DNA of 64,000 nt from Candidatus Goldiibacteriota bacterium HGW-Goldbacteria-1 (GTDB lineage: Bacteria; Oederibacteriota; PGYV01): positions 243,800 to 307,799 of the forward strand of contig PGYV01000005.1 of assembly GCA_002839855.1 (NCBI GenBank), written 5' to 3'. Position numbers and translations under genes: made by a program. Shown piece after piece: positions 17,752-25,919 of the stretch; position 1 is the first letter of the stretch, and each line of letters opens with the position of its first letter. The notes under the pieces were generated by a model. The model saw only the letters and a program-made list of their open reading frames with translations. It was not told the DNA's origin and did not search any database.

Positions 17752-18891
17752 TTAACCTTCCAGGTTAATCGCGTTAAACTTTTTCTGGCTGTCAAGTCCG
17801 CCCTTAATGAAATTCCACTTGGACATATACTGAATGGTCATCCATGTAAGAAGTTTTGCCCTTGGTTTAATCTTAAACGCGGGGATGAAAAACTTTCCAA
17901 CAAAGAAAAGCGACAAACCAAAAAGCACCGCAAGCGGGGTAAAGTTAGCAATAATACCCCCTACAAACGCGGAAACAATTAAAGTGATAAGGAAAGACAG
18001 CGACAACAGGTGCATTAAAAGCCAGTCGCCGATGTAGATAATACCCGGTATCGGGAAAGGTATCGGAATCGAAATGCCGCCAAAATAATCAATGTAAATT
18101 TCAAGCACTTTCTTGGAATGCTCCCTGATTAACAGCGGGTGTCCGTAGCCGTAGCCGTAAAGCTGTTTGTAAAACTGCTGCGGTGTGGCCCTGTGCATGT
18201 GGTCAACAATAGCGGACGGCTGAAAGAAAAGCTTAAAGCCGGCTTTTGATACGCGCAGGTTAAAGTCCACGTCTTCACCGGTAGGTTCGTGCCAGAACGC
18301 GTTGCCGATAGCCATAGCCGCTTTTTTGGAAACAGCCGCGTTGGCGGTTGCAAAAAACGGGCTTGTCTGCGAACCGTTAACTTCATGAGGAAGGTCTTTT
18401 TTAACCGGAGGATAATATCCGCCGTTCTTCATGCCAACACGATTACCTATTGAAAGAAAACCAACCTGCTCGCAGTAATTTTCAGTATCATTTTCAGCGT
18501 CTGTCCTAAGCGTATAAACTTCTCCGCCGACCATTCCAATGGTCTCATCTTTCAGGAAAGGTTCCACCATTTTTTCTATCCAGTCCTTATGCGGCGCGCA
18601 GTCCCCGTCCGTAAAAAGGATATATTCGCCCTTAGCCACCGCTAACGCGGCGTTTCTGGCATGTCCCGGTGATTTTGAATCGGGAACAAGTTCAAGCCTG
18701 ATAAATGGATATTTTTCCTGCCATTTCTTGATGATTTCCACCGTCTTGTCCGTGGAACCACCGTCAGCAAATACAATTTCCATGCTTTCCCTTGGATAAT
18801 CGACGTTTAAAAGGTACTGAATTGTTGTGTCGATTGTCCTCTCCGCGTTTCTTACCGGGGAGATAATCGTTACAAGCGGTTTCTCTGCCAT
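17752..18891 (-). CDS. Family 2 glycosyltransferase with C-terminal membrane segments
   Basis: 379 residues. The GT-A domain shows SPVRNAERTIDTTI near the N-terminus, ADGGSTDKT (42-50) and the metal-binding TDGD (94-97). The acceptor region has GEDVDFNLRVSKAGF, with the ED typical of GT2 catalytic bases. At the C-terminus there are two or three hydrophobic helices (about 265-345). Such enzymes build surface polysaccharides or glycolipids at the inner membrane. It is transcribed alone, between its own promoter and terminator. Confidence 0.9.
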   Translation of the reverse strand: MAEKPLVTIISPVRNAERTIDTTIQYLLNVDYPRESMEIVFADGGSTDKTVEIIKKWQEKYPFIRLELVPDSKSPGHARNAALAVAKGEYILFTDGDCAPHKDWIEKMVEPFLKDETIGMVGGEVYTLRTDAENDTENYCEQVGFLSIGNRVGMKNGGYYPPVKKDLPHEVNGSQTSPFFATANAAVSKKAAMAIGNAFWHEPTGEDVDFNLRVSKAGFKLFFQPSAIVDHMHRATPQQFYKQLYGYGYGHPLLIREHSKKVLEIYIDYFGGISIPIPFPIPGIIYIGDWLLMHLLSLSFLITLIVSAFVGGIIANFTPLAVLFGLSLFFVGKFFIPAFKIKPRAKLLTWMTIQYMSKWNFIKGGLDSQKKFNAINLEG

Positions 18892-18968
18892 TTACTTTCC
18901 TCCTGCAGTTCTTTATATAAGAATTTAGCGGGCGCCGTATTCCATCCCGCTTGTTAAGTCAGAAAGGG

Positions 18969-18996
18969 ATTATATCAGATATTGTCAAGTTTTCAA
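18969..18996 (-). promoter_or_regulatory. Extended -10 promoter of the glycosyltransferase gene
   Basis: Minus strand: -35 TTGAAA (18996-18991), 16-base spacer, and TGATATAAT, an extended -10 (TATAAT at 18974-18969). The leader to the start at 18891 is about 70 bases. Confidence 0.6.
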
Positions 18997-19019
18997 GGGG
19001 AAAATCGTTAAAGGCAGAA

Positions 19020-19190
19020 GTTTGGAGGCTTGGAAGTTTGGAGGCTTGGAAGTTTGGAGGCTTGGAGGCTTGGAGGCTTGGAAGCTTGGAGGCTTGGAGG
19101 CTTGGAAGGTCGGAAGGTCGGAAGGTCGGAAGGTCGGAAGGTCGGAAGGTCGGAAGGTCGGAAGGTCGGAAGGTCGGAAGGTCGGAACAC
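19020..19190. repeat. 8-bp minisatellite (TTGGAGGC-type then TCGGAAGG units)
   Basis: The first part (about 19020-19108) has 7-9 base units such as TTTGGAGGC, TTGGAAG and TTGGAGGC. From 19110 there are nine uninterrupted TCGGAAGG units plus a partial tenth. All short open frames across the array are products of the periodicity (Leu-Pro-Ser/Thr-Phe-x-x-Ser repeats on the minus strand) and are not genes. Confidence 0.95.
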
Positions 19191-19299
19191 GAGGGACAGA
19201 GGGTCGGATGCACGGAGGGACGGAAGTAAGAACAAGTACAACTTCAAGTGCCGCACCCTGAAGGGTGCGCCTACCAATACATTTTATTTTTTACGCACT

Positions 19300-19328
19300 G
19301 GTAGCCGCGCCTTTTAAGGCGCGTTGCT
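19300..19328 (+). repeat. REP-like palindrome, copy 1
   Basis: GGTAGCCGCGCC-TTTTAA-GGCGCGTTG. It matches copy 2 at 21562-21591 except that the inner stem reads GCGCC/GGCGC here and GCGGC/GCCGC there. The changes keep the pairing. Confidence 0.7.
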
Positions 19329-19402
19329 TAAATCCAAGACTTAACTGCCGCAGGACAATGCCCTATTCTACCGGGTCCAAACCTAGCTGCCTAGCTGCGT
19401 TT

Positions 19403-19840
19403 TTACGTCGGGAACTTGTATCTGCCAAGTATATTAAGTTTTTCAAGGGCGGATTCATTCATACTGATGCGAATTAAGGGGGTTTTTGAAAAGCTTATAT
19501 AATGTGACTTACCGGCAATATGCGACTGCCTTTCCTCTATTTTTATATCGCTCCACGGAACAAACAGCGGCGGATGGCCAAATCTGAAAAATAAAAGGAC
19601 AGATAAATGCATCCCCAGGTCATCCACGCGGATATAAACACTTTTTTTATAACTTGACCTGTTCAGATACAAACTTGTTAAAAACCCTTTAGCCCGTGTT
19701 AACATCATTCCTTCAGGCCTTCTATAATATTTCGCAATCGTTCCCCACCCGCTAACTAAAGATATCAGGTAGCTGAGAACTATCCAAAAAACTATAAAGG
19801 AAGCAAAAACATATTCCGTCGGAATCCCGCACGCACGCAT
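19403..19840 (-). CDS. Hypothetical membrane protein with one transmembrane helix
   Basis: 145 residues from the ATG at 19840, which has GGAGG 9 bases upstream; an upstream frame-open Met has no such site. Residues about 8-32 (VFASFIVFWIVLSYLISLV) form a membrane helix. The cytoplasmic or periplasmic part is basic and beta-rich (YIRVDDLGMHLSVLLFF, HPPLFVPWSDIKIEE), which faintly recalls PH-like bacterial domains. I do not recognise a family. It lies between the repeat region and a 55-residue hypothetical. Confidence 0.6.
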   Translation of the reverse strand: MRACGIPTEYVFASFIVFWIVLSYLISLVSGWGTIAKYYRRPEGMMLTRAKGFLTSLYLNRSSYKKSVYIRVDDLGMHLSVLLFFRFGHPPLFVPWSDIKIEERQSHIAGKSHYISFSKTPLIRISMNESALEKLNILGRYKFPT

Positions 19841-19957
19841 ATTAAACAACCCTCCGAATTTAAAATAGAAACACAACCATCCCTTCCTGTTAACTGTTAC
19901 TTTACAGTTTATCCCGGTTAATTAGAATCGATACATCAGATACTTACTTTCAAGGAT

Positions 19958-20125
19958 TTATACTTTTTTACTTTCTACCTTCAACGTCCGGCACTGTTTA
20001 CCCTTTTCTTCGTCATAACCTTTACGCGCTTTAGCGCTCTTTTCCATCAGCGTGTCAAAGTATTTGCCGGGATTTGTCCCGTAAACTTTTATTTTTCCGG
20101 TTTTGCCCACATATATTTTTTTCAT
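19958..20125 (-). CDS. Small basic hypothetical protein (55 aa)
   Basis: Start at 20125 is supported by AGGAGG with normal spacing; a longer frame to 20194 lacks a site. The protein is MKKIYVGKTGKIKVYGTNPG followed by a Lys-rich tail (13 Lys in all) with no recognised domain. The N-terminal KIYVGKTGKIKV suggests a small beta hairpin. Function unknown. Confidence 0.6.
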   Translation of the reverse strand: MKKIYVGKTGKIKVYGTNPGKYFDTLMEKSAKARKGYDEEKGKQCRTLKVESKKV

Positions 20126-20204
20126 AATTGTTCCTCCTGTTAAAGTAATCGTGTCGGACCTTAAAAACAGAAAGTCAAACCATATCCGCTGCATATTGCT
20201 TCAA

Positions 20205-20231
20205 TTGCCTGCCGGATATATCCGCCGGCAA
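20205..20231. repeat. Palindrome just after the ATPase stop codon
   Basis: A perfect 12-base palindrome CGGATATATCCG (20213-20224) lies within TTGCC/GGCAA arms. It starts 5 bases past the ATPase stop. There is no T tract, so it may protect the 3' end of the transcript or be another REP-like element. Confidence 0.5.
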
Positions 20232-20235
20232 CTTT

Positions 20236-21453
20236 CTATCCCAGAAAACGTTCTGCCGAAGCACAAAAAAAGTCCTTGCCTTCATTTCTTAAAACACCCG
20301 GTTTTTTTATTAACTGCACAAACGGCACATTCCCAAGCGCCTCCGAAACTCTTCTATGATGCGGTTCAACCGGAGATAGCGACAACTTGCATTCAACCAA
20401 AAAAAATGGTTTTAAGTTTTTGGTAACAAGAAAATCCGTTTCCTTTCCGTCCCTCTGCCTTATGAAATGAAGGTCATATTTGTCGGCTCCACTGTCATTC
20501 CATAGGTCCAGTCTTGCTTTCAGTTCCACAGCTGCAAAATTCTCAAATCTTATGCCTTCATTCTTAACCGATGCAAAATTGTAAAAATAGAACTTTCTTT
20601 CTTTTTTAACAAGACGGTTCATATTGCCCGTGTACGGGGCCAAGCTGAACAAGGCGTAATTCGCGGTAAGTTCCTTTATATATCCGGAAACAGTACTGAA
20701 GTTCAACTCAAGATCCTCTTTAAGTGAATTCACAGAAAGCGGCGAGCCTATTCTGCCCGGAAGAAGAAAAATAAGTTCAGAAACTTTTTCAAGATCCCTG
20801 ATACGCGTAAGATCCCTCATGTCCTGTTTTATTATCCGTTCAAAGTAATAATCATGCCATTTTCTTGAAAATACATCTTCGCCTTTTAAAAGCGGTTCCG
20901 GAAAACCTGTATGTTTCATTATAGAATTTACCGCATCAAGGGAAGGCTTTGACCCGGACAACATTTTTTCCACAGTTTCAGCCGCTGTTTTTTCCGGTAA
21001 TACAGTTTCGGCCTTTTTACCCGCAAGTTCCGCGGCAATCATGGGATTAAGAGAAAACACAAAATACCTTCCGGCAAGACTGTCTCCGCTTTTTCTGAAA
21101 GTATCAAGTTTTGCGCTGCCCGTAACCACAAAGTTAAGGCGTTTTTCATATCTGTCAAACATGCCTTTTAATATATTCTTCCACTTTGGCATTTTATGAA
21201 TTTCATCCATGCACACCCAGGATTTCACCCTGCCTGCGGCATGTTCGGCAAGAAAATTCGGATCTATCTTATATTTGTCACGCGTCTTTTTTTCATCCCA
21301 ATTATAATAGTAATTATCATATTCCTTCGGTAATACACGCATTGCGATTGTTGTTTTACCGCATTGCCTTGGGCCTATTATAAAACGCATTTGCCTTCCA
21401 AAATCAGAAGAAAAAGCGAATTTACTTAAAAACCGGTCTTTAAACTCATCCAT
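20236..21453 (-). CDS. AAA-family ATPase with C-terminal DUF4143 domain
   Basis: 405 residues from the ATG at 21453 (AGGAGG upstream). Walker A is GPRQCGKT (27-34) and Walker B WVCMDE (79-84), followed by the sensor-like TGSAKLDTFRKSGDSLAGRYF. The C-terminal half contains a winged-helix segment (VNSLKEDLELNFSTVSGYIKEL) and a nuclease-like DUF4143 core (FENFAAVELKARL, KETDFLVTKNLKPFFLVECK, where D-x-x-V-x-E-C-K resembles a PD-(D/E)XK site). The family is abundant in archaea and uncultured bacteria and is functionally unresolved. The promoter region carries a striking paired palindrome. Confidence 0.85.
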   Translation of the reverse strand: MDEFKDRFLSKFAFSSDFGRQMRFIIGPRQCGKTTIAMRVLPKEYDNYYYNWDEKKTRDKYKIDPNFLAEHAAGRVKSWVCMDEIHKMPKWKNILKGMFDRYEKRLNFVVTGSAKLDTFRKSGDSLAGRYFVFSLNPMIAAELAGKKAETVLPEKTAAETVEKMLSGSKPSLDAVNSIMKHTGFPEPLLKGEDVFSRKWHDYYFERIIKQDMRDLTRIRDLEKVSELIFLLPGRIGSPLSVNSLKEDLELNFSTVSGYIKELTANYALFSLAPYTGNMNRLVKKERKFYFYNFASVKNEGIRFENFAAVELKARLDLWNDSGADKYDLHFIRQRDGKETDFLVTKNLKPFFLVECKLSLSPVEPHHRRVSEALGNVPFVQLIKKPGVLRNEGKDFFCASAERFLG

Positions 21454-21472
21454 ATTATTACCTCCTGTCATA

Positions 21473-21537
21473 TGACATTTTTACGTATACCCGTAAATTT
21501 GTCAAGACATTTTTACGGGTATACGTAAATTTGTCAC
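21473..21537. promoter_or_regulatory. Twin 32-bp palindromic units with inverted cores, upstream of the ATPase gene
   Basis: Unit A (21473-21504) and unit B (21506-21537) share the flanks GACATTTTTAC and GTAAATTTGTCA in the same orientation, but their centres are reverse complements: CGTATACCCG in A and CGGGTATACG in B. Each unit is itself an imperfect palindrome bounded by (T)GACA and TGTCA. A TTGACA -35-like box lies at the junction on the minus strand (21505-21500). The pair sits 20 bases before the start codon, where an operator would act. Confidence 0.75.
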
Positions 21538-21561
21538 AGGAGCAAGTCCGCTTAAAAATAC

Positions 21562-21591
21562 AAACAACGCGGCTTAAAAGCCGCGGCTACC
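21562..21591 (-). repeat. REP-like palindrome, copy 2
   Basis: On the minus strand it reads GGTAGCCGCGGC-TTTTAA-GCCGCGTTG, the counterpart of 19300-19328 with compensatory stem changes. It lies 48 bases past the helicase-nuclease stop, between that gene and the ATPase promoter. Confidence 0.7.
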
Positions 21592-21638
21592 GGAGCAAAA
21601 CAAATTAAACCAAACGACGGGCTGACAAAAAAACTCCT

Positions 21639-24611
21639 TTAAAACAGCACATCCGCCTTGCTGTACGGGCAGATGTTGAAAAACGCGCAGTAGCGGCAGG
21701 TAAAAGCCGCGGGGGTGGCTTCAAATTCCTCATTTAATATATGCCCCGCCACTTCATGTATTTTTTCCTCGTATTCCCTTATGGTTTTTTCTTTAAACGC
21801 CTTTGTCACAAGCATGGAACTTTTAAAGAAGTAAAGCCCGGCTTCATCCGGCAGCACGCCGAACATCTTTTCATACGCCAGGCAGTATAATTTCAGCTGC
21901 CTTTGAATATCCTGGCTTTTTATCTTTGATTCCGCTTTTTCTTCATCGCGGACATCGGACGTCTTATAATCCACAATAATTATTTTCCCGTCAATTTCGT
22001 CTATCCTGTCCCATCTTCCCCTTACGCTTAACTTATCATTTAGTTTAAATTCAAAATCCTTTTCAATATATTTGGGTATTATATTATTCGCGCTTTCTTT
22101 TATATAGAAACGCTCTATTGCCTCTATCGCGGCTTCGTAATTTTTCTGCGCTTCCTGCTGCGTTAAGAAACCCGCCGGTTTCCACATGGCCTCAAATATT
22201 CCTTTTAACCCTTCAAGCGTGACCTCCCTGCCGTCCCTGCGCGCCATAAAGAATTCCGCGGACACCGCGTGCATGGCGGAACCTATCATTACATTCGGCC
22301 TGCTTCTAATCGGCATCTTAAAAACATGCACCAGTTTGTATTTAAACGGGCATGTTAAATAATCATCTATCTGGTAATTGGAAAGTTTTAATACATCCGG
22401 GCTGACCCGCCTTTTCGCCTTCTCCAATACCGACTGCTTTTTCTCAAAATATTCAAATTTCTTATTCTTGTCGGGGGTTATGGCAAAATCATCCGGAATA
22501 TCAAAGCCAATCTCCTTTAAAAATATGCTTATCTTTTTGCCGGGCCTGCCTTCATACTGCCTTGCCGCCGTCAGATACAGCGCGTCTTTCGCCCTTGTCA
22601 CTGCAACATAAAACAACCTGCGCTCCTCTTCATGAAAATACGTGTCTTCATCCACAATATCGTGCATTATTCCTTCCGGAAACGGCAGCGCGTAATCCGC
22701 CCTTTTTCTTCCGGGAAATTTTTCCTGAATAAGCGCAGCCACAAAGACCACCTTGAATTCCAACCCTTTTGCCCTGTGAATGGACATTACCTGCACGGCA
22801 TCTTCCTTAACTTCTGATATCATTTCTTCCTTGGGATTCTCCCCGGACTTTATGCTAAGGTCAATGTAATTTACAAAATTGTGCACCGTATCATATTTTT
22901 CATTTACAGAAAATCTCTTCATCACTTCAAAAAAACCCGATATATTTGCCACAACAACGTCGGAATCCGGCGTATTTTCCTTAAAAAGAGTGTCAAGAAT
23001 ACGTTTCTGCTTTAAGAATTCAAGTACTATCTCCCCGGGCGATGTCTTCTCTGCCACCCTTAAAAGATAGTGGTCAATATCCTTTATAAATATCTTTATT
23101 TTTACCAGTTCCTTTTCAGGGATGTTTAATTCCGGATATTTGTCAGTCTCCCTTATCACGTCAATAACAGCGGCATTGTGTTCTTTGGCAAGGTTCCCAA
23201 GTTTGGACATAACAAAAGGGTCCACATCATAATGTTCGGATATTATTACATCTAGCACGGGGTTAAATTCATACGGCGCGGCAAGCACCCTGCAGAAGTT
23301 TATTAAAAACTGCACTTCTTTCTTATTATACAGCCCTTCATCACCGGCAAAAGAATACGGAATGCCCTTTCTTTCAAAAGTCTTTAAGAACATCTTCGCG
23401 TCATTTTTCGCGCGCACCAGCACGGCAAAATCACTGTATTTATAAAACCCTTTTTCCACATATTTTTTTATTTCCTGCGCGGCAAAATCCGCTTCTTCGG
23501 AATAATTCTCAAACACCCTTATATTAAGACGGTCAAGTTTATGCTCCGGGGTGTATTTAGATATCAGGCGCTTGTCTATGTTGTACTTTATCTCCAGCCT
23601 GTCTGTATTGTTATTGATAAGTTTATGCGCCGCGTCAAGGATAGCCTGGCATGTCCTGTAGTTATTTTTTAATACAACCATCTCCGCGCTTCTGTAATTA
23701 TCCCTGAAGCCCATGATATTTGAAATTGCCGCCCCGCGGAAACGGTATATCATCTGGTCGTCATCACCAACAGCATTAATATTGCCGTGCTCCCCCGCCA
23801 GAATTTTTATAAATTCAAACTGGGCATAATTGGTGTCCTGAAATTCATCTATAAGAATGTATTTATATTTATCCCTGTATTTTTTCAGAACAGATTTTTT
23901 TTCCTTCAATAACAGATATGGCACAAGTATCAGGTCGCCAAAGTCCATCCTGTTTTTTTCTGTCTTTAATTCTTCATATGCTTTATAAAATCCCGCAAGT
24001 TCAAGGTGCTTTGCCGCAACTTCCCTGTCTTCATCACTTTCCGCTTTCGCGGAGAATCCTGAAGCAAACGCCTTATAATCCTGCCAGGTAATAAGATTAT
24101 CTTTCAATTTGGAGATAAAACCAATAAGCTGCCCTATATATTGTCCCGGATTGTTAAGAGGCTTGTAAATATCAAGGTCAAAACGGTCTATGTTTTCCAT
24201 TATAAGTATTATGCCGTCGGTATCCCTTAAAATTTCCCAATCCGGCGCTATACGCAGTTCCGCAAAATTTTCGTTTATTATCATCCTGCCAAAAGAATGA
24301 AAAGTGGATATCTGTGTTTCTGTCATCCCAAAAGGCACCAGTTTATCCACCCGTTCTTCCATCTCTTTGGCCGCTTTTTCAGAAAAAGTAAGCGCCACAA
24401 TCTGGGAGGACAGCGCTTTATTTTCACTGATTAACCAGGCGATCCTTTCGGTTATAACTTTTGTTTTACCGGTACCGGCGCCCGCCACAATTAAAAGAGG
24501 GCCTTCCCCAAAATGAATTGCTTTAGCCTGTTCTTCATCTGAAATAATGCCGGTTGTATCAGTAATTTCAGGCTCTATTTTAACCTCTTCTGTCTTTTTC
24601 CTGGCTGTCAA
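21639..24611 (-). CDS. UvrD/PcrA-type helicase fused to a Fe-S PD-(D/E)XK nuclease
   Basis: 990 residues. The SF1A helicase has Walker A GAGTGKT (44-50), motif II ILIDEFQDTN (about 250), GDDDQMIYRFRGA, and motif VI VTRAKDALYL. From about 745 a RecB-like nuclease starts: LSNYQIDDYLTCPFKYK, then IIIVDYKTSD as the active site, and Cys972, Cys975 and Cys981 (CRYC and CPY) near the end. With Cys of CPFKYK these make the four-cysteine Fe-S pattern known from AddB and Cas4. Resection of DNA ends in recombinational repair is inferred, as for single-chain AddA-like enzymes. No AddB partner is in the window. Confidence 0.92.
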   Translation of the reverse strand: MTARKKTEEVKIEPEITDTTGIISDEEQAKAIHFGEGPLLIVAGAGTGKTKVITERIAWLISENKALSSQIVALTFSEKAAKEMEERVDKLVPFGMTETQISTFHSFGRMIINENFAELRIAPDWEILRDTDGIILIMENIDRFDLDIYKPLNNPGQYIGQLIGFISKLKDNLITWQDYKAFASGFSAKAESDEDREVAAKHLELAGFYKAYEELKTEKNRMDFGDLILVPYLLLKEKKSVLKKYRDKYKYILIDEFQDTNYAQFEFIKILAGEHGNINAVGDDDQMIYRFRGAAISNIMGFRDNYRSAEMVVLKNNYRTCQAILDAAHKLINNNTDRLEIKYNIDKRLISKYTPEHKLDRLNIRVFENYSEEADFAAQEIKKYVEKGFYKYSDFAVLVRAKNDAKMFLKTFERKGIPYSFAGDEGLYNKKEVQFLINFCRVLAAPYEFNPVLDVIISEHYDVDPFVMSKLGNLAKEHNAAVIDVIRETDKYPELNIPEKELVKIKIFIKDIDHYLLRVAEKTSPGEIVLEFLKQKRILDTLFKENTPDSDVVVANISGFFEVMKRFSVNEKYDTVHNFVNYIDLSIKSGENPKEEMISEVKEDAVQVMSIHRAKGLEFKVVFVAALIQEKFPGRKRADYALPFPEGIMHDIVDEDTYFHEEERRLFYVAVTRAKDALYLTAARQYEGRPGKKISIFLKEIGFDIPDDFAITPDKNKKFEYFEKKQSVLEKAKRRVSPDVLKLSNYQIDDYLTCPFKYKLVHVFKMPIRSRPNVMIGSAMHAVSAEFFMARRDGREVTLEGLKGIFEAMWKPAGFLTQQEAQKNYEAAIEAIERFYIKESANNIIPKYIEKDFEFKLNDKLSVRGRWDRIDEIDGKIIIVDYKTSDVRDEEKAESKIKSQDIQRQLKLYCLAYEKMFGVLPDEAGLYFFKSSMLVTKAFKEKTIREYEEKIHEVAGHILNEEFEATPAAFTCRYCAFFNICPYSKADVLF

Positions 24612-24769
24612 TTTATTCCTCTCCCGCTGTATTTGTTTAAAATTCCCTTGCAGATAAACCAGTATATAATACTATTGAATTTATATAAAGCAATTGTTAT
24701 GCCGTAAAATCCGAGTGTAAATAAAGGTTTAAATGATTTAAACTTTGAAAGCGTCAGTTAATGACACCA

Positions 24770-25810
24770 TTACTTGTCAAATGTAAAATTATCCTTTTCA
24801 AACAATTCCACACAGGCATCCACGGCATCGCTGTAATACAGTTTTCCTCTGTTGGTTTTTATCTCATTCAAAGCAGCTTCAGCGCCAAGTGCCGCCCTGT
24901 ATGGCCTTATCGAAGCCATTGCTTCCATTACATCTGCCACGCTTATTATCTTTGCTTCTATCATTATTTCATCCTGCTGCAGCCCAAGCGGATAACCGCT
25001 GCCATCCATTCTTTCGTGGTGCTGAAACACTATTTTATCAACAGGAAAAGGAAAATTGATGTTCTTTAAAATGTCATACCCAACCTGCGGATGTGTTTTT
25101 ATAATACTGAATTCTATTGTGGACAGTTTCCCGGGCTTGGATAAAATCTCCGCAGGGACATAAATCTTGCCTATATCATGAATGATGCCGCCGATAAAAA
25201 TAGCATTTATGGTTTCTTTGGGAAGGTTTAGTTTTATGGCTATTGCTTTTGCAAGCTGTGCGACCCTGCGCTGATGCCCTGCCGTGTAGGGGTCACGGGT
25301 CTCCACTATCTTTTCCATTGCCAGAATTATTCCGTCTGATATTGTCTTTAATTTTTCATAGCTTTCTTCAAGTTCAAGCCGCCCCTGTCTGCGGTCCAGA
25401 ATAAACCTGTTTCTTTCAATGGCGTAAAAAATTGACCTTACAAGAACGCCTGCCTCTGTTTCGCCTTTAACAAGATAGTCCTGCGCCCCTTCTTTGACCG
25501 CCTGTAAAGAAAACTCCTTATCTTCCAAACCGGTTAAGATAACAATGGCTATATCAGGAAATCTCTGCCTGAATTTGATAAGAGTATCCAAACCATTGCT
25601 GTCAGGCAGGTTCAAATCAAGAAGCACCACGTCAAATTCTTCGTTTCCCGCGATTTCCAGCGCTTCATTAAGATAATTGGCATTTTTTACATTGAACACA
25701 TTCCCGGCTTCATCCCGCAGGGATATCTGAAGGTATTTGGCAAGGCTCTTTTCATCTTCAACAAGAAGAAGTTTTATATCCTGGCTGCCGTTAAAAGAAA
25801 ATTTTGACAT
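24770..25810 (-). CDS. Response regulator with HD-GYP phosphodiesterase output domain
   Basis: 346 residues. The receiver domain (10-125) has the phosphoacceptor Asp65 (VVLLDLNLPDSNG), Thr93 and Lys115. After a helical linker, the HD-GYP domain (about 165-340) shows His179, HDIGK (211-215), His240, HHERMDGSGYP (264-274) and VAD ending Asp293, so the metal and substrate residues are intact. It should degrade cyclic di-GMP in response to phosphorylation. No sensor kinase is adjacent. It has its own promoter right behind the terminator of the preceding gene region. Confidence 0.95.
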   Translation of the reverse strand: MSKFSFNGSQDIKLLLVEDEKSLAKYLQISLRDEAGNVFNVKNANYLNEALEIAGNEEFDVVLLDLNLPDSNGLDTLIKFRQRFPDIAIVILTGLEDKEFSLQAVKEGAQDYLVKGETEAGVLVRSIFYAIERNRFILDRRQGRLELEESYEKLKTISDGIILAMEKIVETRDPYTAGHQRRVAQLAKAIAIKLNLPKETINAIFIGGIIHDIGKIYVPAEILSKPGKLSTIEFSIIKTHPQVGYDILKNINFPFPVDKIVFQHHERMDGSGYPLGLQQDEIMIEAKIISVADVMEAMASIRPYRAALGAEAALNEIKTNRGKLYYSDAVDACVELFEKDNFTFDK

Positions 25811-25837
25811 TTGCTCTCCCTTTTCTTACCCGTGCAC

Positions 25838-25866
25838 AGTATAAACTTTTATTCCTATTTTGTCAA
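25838..25866 (-). promoter_or_regulatory. Consensus promoter of the HD-GYP regulator
   Basis: Minus strand: -35 TTGACA (25866-25861), 17-base spacer, -10 TATACT (25843-25838). The -35 box touches the T tract of the terminator at 25864-25903. Confidence 0.75.
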
Positions 25867-25903
25867 AAAAAAAGCCCGGTAACGCTTATATGCGCCCGGG
25901 CTA
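25864..25903 (-). terminator. Intrinsic terminator after the winged-helix-like gene
   Basis: Minus strand: AGCCCGG pairs with CCGGGCT around a loop that has its own GCGC/GCGT pairing; nine T residues follow. It lies 17 bases past the stop at 25920. Confidence 0.88.
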
Positions 25904-25919
25904 TATACATTATTACCTG

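Larger units (their letters stand above)
18892..19402. other. 511-base non-coding region
   Basis: It holds the glycosyltransferase promoter (18969-18996), the minisatellite (19020-19190), a hairpin CGCACCCTGAAGGGTGCG (about 19252-19269) and a REP-like palindrome (19300-19328). I see no convincing gene in it. The two hairpins are framed by CTACCA and TGGTAG, so the whole 19250-19328 segment could fold as one unit. Confidence 0.75.

Noticed and set aside
19020-19190. Possible CRISPR array
   Set aside because: The units are 7-9 bases without spacers, and no cas gene is nearby.
18951-19317. Several open frames of 70-95 codons over the minisatellite, on both strands
   Set aside because: They are produced by an 8-base period that stays open in all frames; the peptides are simple repeats without a start signal.
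20236-21453. Toxin-antitoxin or defence module built on the DUF4143 ATPase
   Set aside because: The neighbouring 55-residue basic protein has its own start signal and no antitoxin features; there is no other evidence for a module.
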